From: an uncultured Pelagibacteraceae bacterium
GTDB lineage: Bacteria > Pseudomonadota > Alphaproteobacteria > Pelagibacterales > Pelagibacteraceae
Length of the DNA stretch: 64,000 nucleotides
NCBI GenBank assembly: GCA_902554035.1
Contig: CACDMX010000004.1
Coordinates: 1-64,000, forward strand
Reading direction: 5' to 3'
Positions 56,073-63,681 of this stretch are shown here, piece after piece. How positions within the stretch are numbered: the stretch's first letter is position 1; every line of letters starts with the position of its first letter. Made by a program: the position numbers and the translations under genes. The notes beneath the pieces were generated by a model that saw only the letters and a list, made by a program, of their open reading frames with translations, had not been told where the DNA came from and did not search any database.

Positions 56073-56465
56073 ATGCCAATATTTAAACCGATAGAGGAAA
56101 ATGAAGCAAAAGAAAAAGTCAAAGAAATATATGATGAAATAAAAACAACAAGACAAATTACTGAAGTTCCAAATTTTTGGAAAATGTTAGCAAATGATCC
56201 TAATGAATTAGATAGAACATGGAATTCTTTAAAAGATATTATGAAAAAAGGTGCTTTGGATCCTGTAACGAAAGAACTTATATATGTTGCAGTATCCATA
56301 ACTAATAGTTGTGAATACTGTATTAAATCCCATTCAGCAGCTGCAAAAAAGAAGGGAGCTACTGATGAAATGTTAAAAGAAATGTTTGCAGTAGTCGGGT
56401 TAGCAAATAAAAATAATAAACTAGTGGACTCATATCAGGTTGAGGTAGACAATATTTATAAATAA
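56073..56465 (+). CDS. Carboxymuconolactone decarboxylase/AhpD-family protein
   Basis: 130-aa helical protein with the AhpD-type motif: C80-E-Y-C83 and H87 (SCEYCIKSHS), preceded by DPVTKELIYVAVSITN. These residues form the redox-active disulfide of alkylhydroperoxidase-like proteins. Peroxide or disulfide chemistry is expected; the partner is unknown. A strong AGGAGG site overlaps the end of the upstream amidotransferase gene. Confidence 0.87.
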   Translation: MPIFKPIEENEAKEKVKEIYDEIKTTRQITEVPNFWKMLANDPNELDRTWNSLKDIMKKGALDPVTKELIYVAVSITNSCEYCIKSHSAAAKKKGATDEMLKEMFAVVGLANKNNKLVDSYQVEVDNIYK

Positions 56466-56533
56466 AATCTTTCTGGTCAAACCTGACGCATTATAAATTT
56501 ACTCAGCGCAATATATAATCTTCAAATAAGATT

Positions 56534-58030
56534 ATGAAACTACTTTTAATTCTTGGCAATCAACTGTTTCCATCAAACAATATTGAAAAGTTTAAAAAAG
56601 ATCATGTAGTTTTTATGTCTGAAGATTACGAACTTTGTTCATATGAAAAACATCATAAATTAAAAATTTTATTATTTTTATCTTCAATGCGTTCTTACGC
56701 TGAGAATTTAAAAAAAAATAACTTTAAAATAATATATACAAGAATTGATTCAACTGATTTTAGAAAAAATTATATGGAAAAACTTAAAAGAGTTATTGCA
56801 TCTAAAAATATAAAAGAAGTAACTAGCTTTGAAATTGAGGATAAATTTTTTGAAAATAAAATAAAAAACTTTTTAAATAAATCAAAAATTAAGTTGAATT
56901 ATATAAAATCACCAATGTTTTTGAACTCTAGAGAAGATTTTAAAAATTATTTATCTAAAACAAAAAGACCATTTATGGCTAATTTTTATAAAGAGAAAAG
57001 ACAAAAATTTAATATATTATTAAAAAAGGACGGTAGTCCAGAAGGCGGGAAATGGAGTTTTGATGAAGATAATAGAAAGAAATTACCTGCAAGTATTAAC
57101 GTACCAAAGTTTCCGAAAATAAAACCATCAAAACATACCGAAACTTTAGCTCCAATAATAGAAAAATTATTTAAAAATCACCCAGGTCAAACTAAAAATT
57201 TCTGGTTTGCAACAGAATATCAAGATGTAATTAAATTATTAAATTTTTTTATTAAAGAAAAAGCTAACCTATTTGGAGACTTTGAAGATGCGGTCAATCA
57301 AAAAGATAATATACTTTTTCACAGTGCTCTTAGTCCTTACTTAAATTTAGGTTTAATAACACCCGATATTATTATTAAAAAAATTTTAGAATCTCATAAA
57401 AAAAATAAAATAAGATTAAACTCATTAGAGGGTTATATTAGACAAGTTATAGGTTGGCGTGAATTTATGAGAGGCATTTATCAGACTTATAGTTCTGAAA
57501 TGGAAAGTGGAAATTTTTTTAAACAAAATAGAAAAATGAAAAATTCTTGGTATGAAGGTACAACAGGTCTCCCACCATTAGATTATGCAATTAAAAATGC
57601 AGCAAACTATGGATGGTCACATCACATTGAAAGATTAATGATTTTATCAAACATTATGAACCTTTGTGAAATTAAACCAAAGAATGTTTATAAATGGTTT
57701 ATGGAAATGTTTGTAGATTCATCAGACTGGGTAATGGTACCCAATGTTTATGGAATGGGTCTTTATAGTGACGGAGGAATTTTTGCAACAAAACCATATA
57801 TTTGCGGATCAAGTTATTTTATGAAAATGATGGATTTTAAAAAAGGTGATTGGTGCAATACAATGGATGGTTTGTATTGGAGGTTTATAAATAGAAATAG
57901 AAAATTTTTTTTAAAAAACCCAAGACTTTCAATGATGGTTAGAGTATTTGATAAAATGAAATTAGATAGAAAAAAATTAATTTTATCTGAAGCTGAAAAA
58001 TTTATTGTACAAAATACATATGGCAATTAA
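56534..58030 (+). CDS. Photolyase/cryptochrome family protein (FeS-BCP type without Fe-S cysteines)
   Basis: 498-aa protein with an N-terminal alpha/beta domain (LLLILGNQLFPSN) and a C-terminal helical FAD-binding domain (YIRQVIGWREFMRG, SHHIERLMILSN, PNVYGMGLYSDGGIFATKPY). The pattern is that of prokaryotic (6-4) photolyases and CryB proteins. The CxxC and flanking Cys of their 4Fe-4S cluster are not found: GLPPLDYA stands where the first ligand is expected and MMDFKKGDW where CxxC is. Role: UV-damage repair or blue-light signalling. The stop overlaps the DUF393 start. Confidence 0.88.
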   Translation: MKLLLILGNQLFPSNNIEKFKKDHVVFMSEDYELCSYEKHHKLKILLFLSSMRSYAENLKKNNFKIIYTRIDSTDFRKNYMEKLKRVIASKNIKEVTSFEIEDKFFENKIKNFLNKSKIKLNYIKSPMFLNSREDFKNYLSKTKRPFMANFYKEKRQKFNILLKKDGSPEGGKWSFDEDNRKKLPASINVPKFPKIKPSKHTETLAPIIEKLFKNHPGQTKNFWFATEYQDVIKLLNFFIKEKANLFGDFEDAVNQKDNILFHSALSPYLNLGLITPDIIIKKILESHKKNKIRLNSLEGYIRQVIGWREFMRGIYQTYSSEMESGNFFKQNRKMKNSWYEGTTGLPPLDYAIKNAANYGWSHHIERLMILSNIMNLCEIKPKNVYKWFMEMFVDSSDWVMVPNVYGMGLYSDGGIFATKPYICGSSYFMKMMDFKKGDWCNTMDGLYWRFINRNRKFFLKNPRLSMMVRVFDKMKLDRKKLILSEAEKFIVQNTYGN

Positions 58031-58370
58031 AGTTTTTTTTAATAACTCTTGCAATGTTTGCAAGTTAGAAATTGATCATTACAAAAAAATTTCTGATAGC
58101 AGTTTAGAGTGGATAGATATAACAAATAATGATGAAGCTTTAAAACTTACCTCAAAATCACAGAAAGAGTTATTAAGAAGATTACACGTTATTGACAATG
58201 GTGAAGTTATTGGTGGCGCAAAAGCTTTTGTTATTATTTGGTCAAAAATCCCAAAGTATAATTTTTTAGCAAAAATTTTTTCAATAAAACCTTTATTTGT
58301 TTTGTTCCACTATGGCTATGAAATTGTTGCATACTTTCTTTTTTTAAAAAATAAACATCAACTCAAATGA
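58020..58370 (+). CDS. DUF393 (DCC1-like) thiol-disulfide oxidoreductase
   Basis: 116-aa thioredoxin-like DCC family protein starting AIKVFFNNSCNVCKLEIDHY, with the redox CxxC at C11 and C14, and the typical IDNGEVIGGAKAFVIIWSKIP. A C-terminal hydrophobic segment may touch the membrane. I placed the start at 58020 because family members begin a few residues before the CxxC and the ATG overlaps the photolyase stop; an in-frame ATG at 58005 adds five residues. It overlaps the DUF2256 gene by 4 bases. Confidence 0.85.
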   Translation: MAIKVFFNNSCNVCKLEIDHYKKISDSSLEWIDITNNDEALKLTSKSQKELLRRLHVIDNGEVIGGAKAFVIIWSKIPKYNFLAKIFSIKPLFVLFHYGYEIVAYFLFLKNKHQLK

Positions 58371-58492
58371 AAAAACAGAATTTACCTTCCAAAATTTGTC
58401 CAGTTTGCAAAAGGTCTTTTAATTGGAGAAAAAAATGGAGACTAAATTGGGAGAGGGTTAAATATTGTTCAAAAAAATGTTCTTTTAAATAA
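58367..58492 (+). CDS. DUF2256 zinc-finger protein, 41 aa
   Basis: Very short gene whose ATGA start overlaps the DUF393 stop. The product has C11-P-V-C14 (KICPVCKRSFNWRKKW) and C34-S-K-K-C38 (VKYCSKKC), the whole DUF2256 pattern, with the basic Trp/Arg-rich loop between them. Four cysteines at this spacing should bind zinc. Such genes are often found beside photolyases, which supports it. Its end overlaps the convergent photolyase-like gene by 8 bases. Confidence 0.85.
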   Translation: MKKQNLPSKICPVCKRSFNWRKKWRLNWERVKYCSKKCSFK

Positions 58493-59630
58493 ATTCTGTC
58501 ACTATTTTTGGAATATAATTTTTAAAGTTGAAAAAACCTTTATTACAATATTTCCATGCATATTGATCAATTTTTCTGTAAAGATATTTAATATTTTTTA
58601 AATTATTTGAAATTAAAAAATCATTTATTTCACCAATAGAGGGATATAGAGCAATATTATTTCCATCTAAATTTTTTAAATCTTTAACATTTATTATTTC
58701 AATTTTACTAGATTTATTTTCAAGTCTAATTTTTTGGTCACTTATAAGATCCTCTTTAAATTTTAAAACTTTTTCATCTAATTTTATTTCTCTTGTGTCA
58801 TTATCCTTTTGAACTAAATAAACATTCTTAAAATCAAACTCTTTAAAATCTGAACACTCAATCGATAAACTGTTTTCAAACACAATTAAATTGTCATTTT
58901 TATTTATTTCATTATTTAAAAAATCATTTTTTAAAATACTATAGTTTTTATTATCTATAATGGGTTGTGGATTTTCGTTTAGTTTTATTTGGCTGAAACG
59001 ATTATTAGTAAATTTCTTTATATTCCATTCTGAAGCTATATAGTTTTTTCCTTTAGTTTGAACACCAGCTACCCACCTCCAACCAAGAGTATTTGAAGCG
59101 CTGTCACCATCTAAAAGATATTTCATAAAAAATTCTGCTCCTAATTGCCACGGAAGATTAAGTGTAAATATCCAAATACTTGCGAACCACATCCTTGCAT
59201 GATTATGTAGATAATTATATTTTTTAATTTCAGATATCCAATAATTGAAGCACTCTATGTTTGTTTTGCCTTCAATTGCATTTAAATAATTTTTATTATT
59301 ATAAAAATCTTTTTTTAATTTTTTTAACTCAATAATATAATCTGACCAAACCATTGGTCTTAATTCTAACCATCCTTTCCAATAAATTCTCCACAGAACC
59401 TCTTGAATAAATTTTTCATTCTTAGCAAAAGAAAATTTTTTTAGTGAGTTTTTAATAATCTCAGTTTCACTCAGAATACCATGTGTTATATAAGGAGATA
59501 TAGAGGAAACGTTTTTTCTTTGTTCCGGTCCAAAATCAAAGTTTCTAAGCTTTGAATACTCATGAAGATTTTTATCAATAAAATCTTCAAGCTTTTTTAT
59601 TGCAAATTCTCTAGAAGGCTCAAAATTCAT
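58485..59630 (-). CDS. Photolyase-like protein with the FAD-binding domain at the N-terminus
   Basis: 381-aa protein that begins directly with the photolyase FAD-binding domain: SPYITHGILSE (about 45-55), FIQEVLWRIYWKGWLELRP, YLHNHARMWFASIWIFTLNL and the stretch with GDSASNTLGWRWVAGVQTKG. The N-terminal antenna domain of ordinary photolyases is missing. Residues from about 235 on form an unassigned alpha/beta-looking region (NLIVFENSLSIE, ALYPSIGEINDFL, YCNKGFFNFKNYIP). Probably flavin-binding. Translation is coupled to the upstream TIGR03643-like gene by an 11-base overlap. Confidence 0.8.
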   Translation of the reverse strand: MNFEPSREFAIKKLEDFIDKNLHEYSKLRNFDFGPEQRKNVSSISPYITHGILSETEIIKNSLKKFSFAKNEKFIQEVLWRIYWKGWLELRPMVWSDYIIELKKLKKDFYNNKNYLNAIEGKTNIECFNYWISEIKKYNYLHNHARMWFASIWIFTLNLPWQLGAEFFMKYLLDGDSASNTLGWRWVAGVQTKGKNYIASEWNIKKFTNNRFSQIKLNENPQPIIDNKNYSILKNDFLNNEINKNDNLIVFENSLSIECSDFKEFDFKNVYLVQKDNDTREIKLDEKVLKFKEDLISDQKIRLENKSSKIEIINVKDLKNLDGNNIALYPSIGEINDFLISNNLKNIKYLYRKIDQYAWKYCNKGFFNFKNYIPKIVTEFI

Positions 59631-59841
59631 AATTATTATATTTTGCTCTAGTCTTTTTTCTGTGCTTAGCTGGTCTACCCCTAACTCTTTTTCTCCAGAG
59701 AATATAACTATTTTTTTTTAAATTTTTTCTCATTATGGATATTACTTCAGCTTCTTTTAAACCTGTTCTTTTTTTTATTTCTTCAAAAGAAATTTTGTCT
59801 GACCAAGCCATTCCAATGACATCATCAATGTTTACTTTCAT
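59620..59841 (-). CDS. TIGR03643-like small protein
   Basis: 73-aa protein. The first half looks like a helix-turn-helix (IGMAWSDKISFEEIKKRTG, then KEAEVISIMRKNL), the second is strongly basic (LWRKRVRGRPAKHRKKTRAK), which suggests nucleic-acid binding. The sequence matches my memory of family TIGR03643, small proteins found next to photolyases. It lies between the SDR and FAD-domain genes and overlaps the latter. Could be a regulator or a DNA-binding helper. Confidence 0.78.
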   Translation of the reverse strand: MKVNIDDVIGMAWSDKISFEEIKKRTGLKEAEVISIMRKNLKKNSYILWRKRVRGRPAKHRKKTRAKYNNYEF

Positions 59842-59853
59842 TTAAAAATTATT

Positions 59854-60567
59854 TTAGTTTAAAGAGGATTTACCACCATCAACACCAATGATTTGTCCAG
59901 TTATGAACGGACTTTCATCTGTTAATAAAAATTTAGCCATAGAAGCAACATCCTCTGGTTTGCCTACTCTCTTCATTGGATGTGATTTAGCTATTCCTTC
60001 AGCCATTAATTTACTTTTTAGAATATTTTGAGACATTTTTGAGTTTGTTAAGGTCGGCGCAATACAATTTACTCTGATGTTTGGTGCGAATTCTGCAGCT
60101 AAAGAAACTGTCAAACCTTCTATAGCTCCTTTTGCAGAGGCAATTATTGCATGATTAGTAAATCCCTTTTGAACAGCAACGGTTGAAAAAAGAACAATTG
60201 AACCATTATTTTTTTTTAAACTATCTTGAAGAGATTTAATTATTTCAATTACAGGAAAAAAATTTAAATCTAAACATTTTTTAAAATCTTCTTTTTTTGT
60301 ATTTTTTAAAGGTTTAAGATCAATTGAACCAATGCAATAGGCGACACCGGATATATCCATACTGCCAAACTCTTCTTTTAAAAATTCTGGTAAATTTTCT
60401 GAGAGAATATCTAAGACACTATAATCACAATTTAGTTTTGCAGATAAACTTTTAAGTTCATCCTCTTTCCTACCAACTAAATGTATCTCTTTATTTGATT
60501 TGTTTAATTGCTCTGAGAGACTAGTACCAATTGACCCTGTTGCACCAAAAATTAAATATTTACTCAT
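59854..60567 (-). CDS. SDR-family protein lacking the catalytic tyrosine
   Basis: 237-aa Rossmann protein of the short-chain dehydrogenase family. The cofactor loop FGATGSIGTSL is at residues 7-17, N102 is in the expected helix, S128 is in VLFSTVA, and K146 is in place. The Tyr of YxxxK is Ile142 (IIASAK). The C-terminal TGQIIGVDGGKS is normal. Ordinary dehydrogenase chemistry is unlikely; it may bind NAD(P) for another purpose. It sits 12 bases before the TIGR03643-like gene in the photolyase locus. Confidence 0.85.
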   Translation of the reverse strand: MSKYLIFGATGSIGTSLSEQLNKSNKEIHLVGRKEDELKSLSAKLNCDYSVLDILSENLPEFLKEEFGSMDISGVAYCIGSIDLKPLKNTKKEDFKKCLDLNFFPVIEIIKSLQDSLKKNNGSIVLFSTVAVQKGFTNHAIIASAKGAIEGLTVSLAAEFAPNIRVNCIAPTLTNSKMSQNILKSKLMAEGIAKSHPMKRVGKPEDVASMAKFLLTDESPFITGQIIGVDGGKSSLN

Positions 60568-60570
60568 TTT

Positions 60571-60813
60571 TTAATTTTTTCTTGGATCTTTTATACTTTT
60601 CAAAATTTTTGATATGCCAGTTATTTTTAAGCTAATAAAAATAATATAAATCAGTGTTGTTCCAAGAGCCATGGTTGATAAAAATACAAATATTGCAGTT
60701 AAGAATTTTTCTGTAAACCAATTTTCTATATCTGAGTTAGATAAATATAAAATATTCCAAAATAGTAAGAATATTAATTCGTAGGTTATTATTACTTTAT
60801 ATAATGAATTCAT
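60571..60813 (-). CDS. Small membrane protein, two predicted spans
   Basis: 80-aa protein with hydrophobic segments at about residues 8-25 (ITYELIFLLFWNILYL) and 36-62 (FLTAIFVFLSTMALGTTLI followed by YIIFISL), and a basic C-terminus. I recognise no family. It stands three bases before the SDR gene on the same strand. The start codon lies inside an inverted repeat, so its translation may be controlled by mRNA folding. Confidence 0.6.
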   Translation of the reverse strand: MNSLYKVIITYELIFLLFWNILYLSNSDIENWFTEKFLTAIFVFLSTMALGTTLIYIIFISLKITGISKILKSIKDPRKN

Positions 60814-60854
60814 AGTTTATAATGGTTATAAACTATAAATAATTCTTTATAACC
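60812..60854 (-). promoter_or_regulatory. Alternative hairpins over the start of the 80-aa gene
   Basis: Two stems share one arm. On the gene's strand, GGTTATAAA (60846-60854) can pair with TTTATAACC (60824-60832). Alternatively the segment 60812-60836 folds on itself as an 11-bp stem with a 3-base loop, which covers part of the start codon. The two folds cannot form together. The arms are A+T-rich, so stability is modest, but perfect pairing of 9 and 11 bp in a 64-bp gap is notable. Confidence 0.4.
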
Positions 60855-60877
60855 TTTTTTCAATTATATTATAAAAT

Positions 60878-61216
60878 TTAGGTACCTGATTTACCTAATA
60901 AATTTACCATTAAGACACCAGCGACAATTAATCCAAGTCCAATTATTTCATAAAGATTTGGCATTTGATTAAATTTGTATATTCCAACTATCGTAGTAGC
61001 GATAATACATAATCCTGCAAAAGATGCATAAGTTATTCCAACGGGAATAGTTTTCATCACTAGAGATAATGTGAACATGCATCCAACTATAGCTATTGCT
61101 GTTAAGATGCTAGGTATTATTATAGTGAAACCTTGTGCGCCTTTAGCAAATCCGTTAGCTGCAGTTCCAAGCACAACAGCGACAATTAAAATGAAGTAAG
61201 CAGATGTATTTCCCAT
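60878..61216 (-). CDS. SMR-family membrane protein without the conserved Glu14
   Basis: 112-aa protein with four spans and the SMR layout (VLGTAANGFAKGAQGFT, IPVGITYASFAGLCI, IIGLGLIVAGVLMVNLLG). In EmrE the membrane-embedded Glu14 is essential for proton and drug exchange; here the matching residue is Val14 (LIVAVVLGT), and Trp63 of EmrE appears as Phe. Either the transport mechanism differs or it is one half of a heterodimer. No partner SMR gene is in the window. The end of the isomerase-gene stop touches its start by one base. Confidence 0.8.
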   Translation of the reverse strand: MGNTSAYFILIVAVVLGTAANGFAKGAQGFTIIIPSILTAIAIVGCMFTLSLVMKTIPVGITYASFAGLCIIATTIVGIYKFNQMPNLYEIIGLGLIVAGVLMVNLLGKSGT

Positions 61217-61806
61217 TATTTTTTAGACCAGTTTATAGCATCTTCCATTCTATCATCTCCCCAAAAAATTTCATTATTTACTATAAACGATGGACTGCCG
61301 AAAACTTTATCTTTTCTGGCACTATCAGTATTCTTTAAATATTGTTTTTCAATTTCATCTGAATTAGCTTTTTCTAAGGTTTTATCTTTATCAATATTTA
61401 ATTCTTTACAAATTTCTGAAATATTTGGTTCAATGGCTGGTTCTTTTCCATCTTGAAACCATCGTTTATAAGTTGTTCTTACATAGTCGATACCCCAACC
61501 TTCTCTAAGTCCAGCTATCGCTATTTTATTTGCCAAATCAAACTCAGTTAAAGGGTAGGGAACTGGAGTTTTTGCAAAAAAACCATATCCATCAGCACGT
61601 CTTTCAATATCTCTCCACATATAATTTACTTTATTAATTTTTTCTTTTGGGAAAGGAATATTGTTCATCTCCTTCATAATTGCTCTTACACTAAATGGTT
61701 TCCAGTTAAATTTTACTTCATGTTTTTTTTCTACATCTAAAATTCTAGTTACAGTTAGATATGTGTAAGTACTTCCAATAGAAAAATAAAAATCAATTTC
61801 TTTCAT
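61216..61806 (-). CDS. 2-hydroxychromene-2-carboxylate isomerase-like (DsbA/kappa-GST fold) protein
   Basis: 196-aa protein of the kappa-class GST-like isomerase family. It starts IDFYFSIGSTYTYLTVTRI, where the family has a Ser nucleophile binding glutathione, and ends GSPSFIVNNEIFWGDDRME, the cis-Pro loop. Known members isomerise aromatic intermediates with glutathione. Its substrate here is unknown. The gshAB genes at the other end of the window would supply the cofactor. Confidence 0.85.
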   Translation of the reverse strand: MKEIDFYFSIGSTYTYLTVTRILDVEKKHEVKFNWKPFSVRAIMKEMNNIPFPKEKINKVNYMWRDIERRADGYGFFAKTPVPYPLTEFDLANKIAIAGLREGWGIDYVRTTYKRWFQDGKEPAIEPNISEICKELNIDKDKTLEKANSDEIEKQYLKNTDSARKDKVFGSPSFIVNNEIFWGDDRMEDAINWSKK

Positions 61807-62187
61807 CTAATTAACAACGCATCTTACTGTTATTTTATTTCCATCTAAGTCTCTTATGTAACCATAATAATTACCATCTGATCTCAAACCTGGTTTGCCT
61901 TCATCTACTGCTCCATTTTCTAAAGCTTTCGCATGAAAACTATCAACAATCTCTTTTGTATCTGCAGATAAAGCAACCATAGTACCATTTCCAAATGACG
62001 CTTTTTCCTTATTATGCGGTTTGGTAATATAAAATTTAACTTCATCGCTTTGGTGACCATATCCAATATATCTATCAGTCACAGAAACTTGTTTTAGTCC
62101 AAGCAATTTCATTATTGGTTCATAAAATTTTCTAGATTTTTCAAGATCATTTGTTCCTACCATAACAAAACTAATTATATTATTCAT
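61807..62187 (-). CDS. VOC (glyoxalase/dioxygenase-fold) family protein
   Basis: 126-aa single VOC module pair. Typical parts are FVMVGTNDLEKSRKFYEPIMKLLG at the start, GTMVALSADTKEIVDSFHAKAL in the middle and YYGYIRDLDGNKITVRC at the end. Known members are lyases, isomerases or resistance proteins; nothing here fixes which. Stop abuts the isomerase gene and its start overlaps the TPR gene by 4 bases. Confidence 0.87.
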   Translation of the reverse strand: MNNIISFVMVGTNDLEKSRKFYEPIMKLLGLKQVSVTDRYIGYGHQSDEVKFYITKPHNKEKASFGNGTMVALSADTKEIVDSFHAKALENGAVDEGKPGLRSDGNYYGYIRDLDGNKITVRCVVN

Positions 62188-62735
62188 ATAGACTGTTTCT
62201 TAATAAGCAGATTTAGTTTTTCTATCATTATCAAAGGTGTTTCCATAGCAGGATAAATTTTATGCGCTTCAATATAGCTGTCAATAGCTTTCTGATAATT
62301 TTGTAATGCTGTTTGAACCAAACCTTGACCTGAAAGAGCTCCAAAATGTCTTTGTTCTAAACTTAAAACTATATCTATATCTTTTTGAGACAATTCGTAA
62401 TTGCCCATCAAATATAAAACAGTAGCTCTTTTATTCCATCCTTCGGCCCAATCAGGATCTAACTCAATTACTTTTGAAAAAACATTATGAGCACTAGTTA
62501 ATTGGTTTTGAAACATGTACTCAGAACCTTTTGCCAAAAGATCAGTCAAACTTTTTTCAGAGGGATGCGTTATCCATAAATTCCAGATTTTTTCCTCAAT
62601 TTTTTTTGCAGATTCAGGATTGTTTGTTTTCTTTAATTTTTCAAATAAATTATCTAACTCCGTGCTAGCATTATTCTGGGCAAACGTTCCAGAAGAAAAT
62701 AAAAATATAATTAATATAAAAAATATTTTTTTCAC
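62184..62735 (-). CDS. Secreted TPR-repeat protein
   Basis: 183-aa protein with a signal peptide (MKKIFFILIIFLFSSGTFA, cleavage near residue 19). At least two tetratricopeptide repeats follow (SAHNVFSKVIELDPDWAEGW, LYLMGNYELSQKDIDIVLSL, ALQNYQKAIDSYIEAHKIYP). Likely a periplasmic protein-interaction partner. It begins directly after the NTF2-like gene ends. Confidence 0.82.
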   Translation of the reverse strand: MKKIFFILIIFLFSSGTFAQNNASTELDNLFEKLKKTNNPESAKKIEEKIWNLWITHPSEKSLTDLLAKGSEYMFQNQLTSAHNVFSKVIELDPDWAEGWNKRATVLYLMGNYELSQKDIDIVLSLEQRHFGALSGQGLVQTALQNYQKAIDSYIEAHKIYPAMETPLIMIEKLNLLIKKQSI

Positions 62736-63056
62736 TTATTTTGACATTGGTGTAGCGCCAGTCTCTAGACTGATGATTTTTCCTTCTTTATATTTATAAA
62801 CTGCCATTACAGCCTCAACATTTCCATCATCAAAAGTAACAAATGAATGGTGTATACCTACTTCATTATTTTCGTATACCACTCTTGTCTTATCTTGTTT
62901 AATATCACCACTCATTGCCCACTTAATTACATCTGATTTTCCTAAAGTATTACCTGATTTATGCATAGTAAATTTAAAATCATCATGCAAAAGTTCATTC
63001 ATAGATGCTTCATCTTTATTTTTTATTGCATCAGTATATTTTTGTAACATAGACAT
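62736..63056 (-). CDS. NTF2-like (SnoaL-fold) protein
   Basis: 106-aa cone-shaped NTF2-like protein. The N-terminal helices (YTDAIKNKDEASMNELLHDD) and strand pattern FKFTMHKSG ... EVGIHHSFVTFDDGNVEAVMAVYKYKEGKIISLETG are standard. Could be a small enzyme or a binding protein. Proteins of this fold are common beside photolyase and stress genes, but here it is 2 kb from them. Confidence 0.8.
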   Translation of the reverse strand: MSMLQKYTDAIKNKDEASMNELLHDDFKFTMHKSGNTLGKSDVIKWAMSGDIKQDKTRVVYENNEVGIHHSFVTFDDGNVEAVMAVYKYKEGKIISLETGATPMSK

Positions 63057-63058
63057 AT

Positions 63059-63346
63059 TTATACTCCTTTTATTATTATTAAATTACCCTCAGAGTTTTC
63101 TACTCTTAAATTTTTGATTTGATTGTATTCATCTGAGTTATACCATTCCAAAGCTCTTTCATAGCTTGGAAATTTTATTATTACATTTCTTGTAAAATCC
63201 CATTTACCCTCTAATGACTTAAATTCTCCTGCTCTCACAAGATATTCACCTCCATACTTTTTTACAGTTTCTGGAACTTTATTTGCATAGTCTTTAAAAC
63301 CATCTTTCTTTTTTAAGTTAACTTGAGCTATAATATAACCAGTCAT
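63059..63346 (-). CDS. DUF1330 family protein
   Basis: 95-aa ferredoxin-like (dimeric alpha/beta barrel) protein: MTGYIIAQVNLKKKDGFKDY, GGEYLVRAGEFKSLEGKW and VIIKFPSYERALEWYNSDEY are the DUF1330 signature. Function unknown. Start shares one base with the stop of the GYD gene upstream, so the small-barrel genes are coupled. Confidence 0.9.
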   Translation of the reverse strand: MTGYIIAQVNLKKKDGFKDYANKVPETVKKYGGEYLVRAGEFKSLEGKWDFTRNVIIKFPSYERALEWYNSDEYNQIKNLRVENSEGNLIIIKGV

Positions 63347-63669
63347 TATTTGCCAGGTTTAATAACCGTATTTGCAGCATTAGCAGCATTTTGAAAAGCT
63401 TTATTATAATCTATAACTTCATGCACCATTAAATCATCCATAAGGCCAGAATTTTTAAAAGCTATTTTTAAGGCAACGGCTTGCTCGTATTCACCCTCAA
63501 CACAAGAAATTACGTCAAATCTACCTCTTACCCACTCGTAAGAAATAAGTTTTAAACCAGCTGCTTCTGTTACCTTTTTTGTAGATGCGAATCTGTCTGC
63601 AGTTGGTTCATTCTGCATTCTCTTCATTAACTCTCCACTTATTTTACCAATTAGATAAAACTTAGCCAT
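63346..63669 (-). CDS. GYD domain protein
   Basis: 107-aa protein, similar along its length to the GYD gene near 45.4 kb (MAKFYLIGKISGELMKRMQN; LISYEWVRGRFDVISCVEGEYEQA). Lys and hydrophobic residues fill the same positions. Function unknown; it lies in a run of other small alpha/beta-barrel proteins (DUF1330). A GGAGG element precedes the start. Confidence 0.8.
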   Translation of the reverse strand: MAKFYLIGKISGELMKRMQNEPTADRFASTKKVTEAAGLKLISYEWVRGRFDVISCVEGEYEQAVALKIAFKNSGLMDDLMVHEVIDYNKAFQNAANAANTVIKPGK

Positions 63670-63681
63670 GTATCCTCCTTT

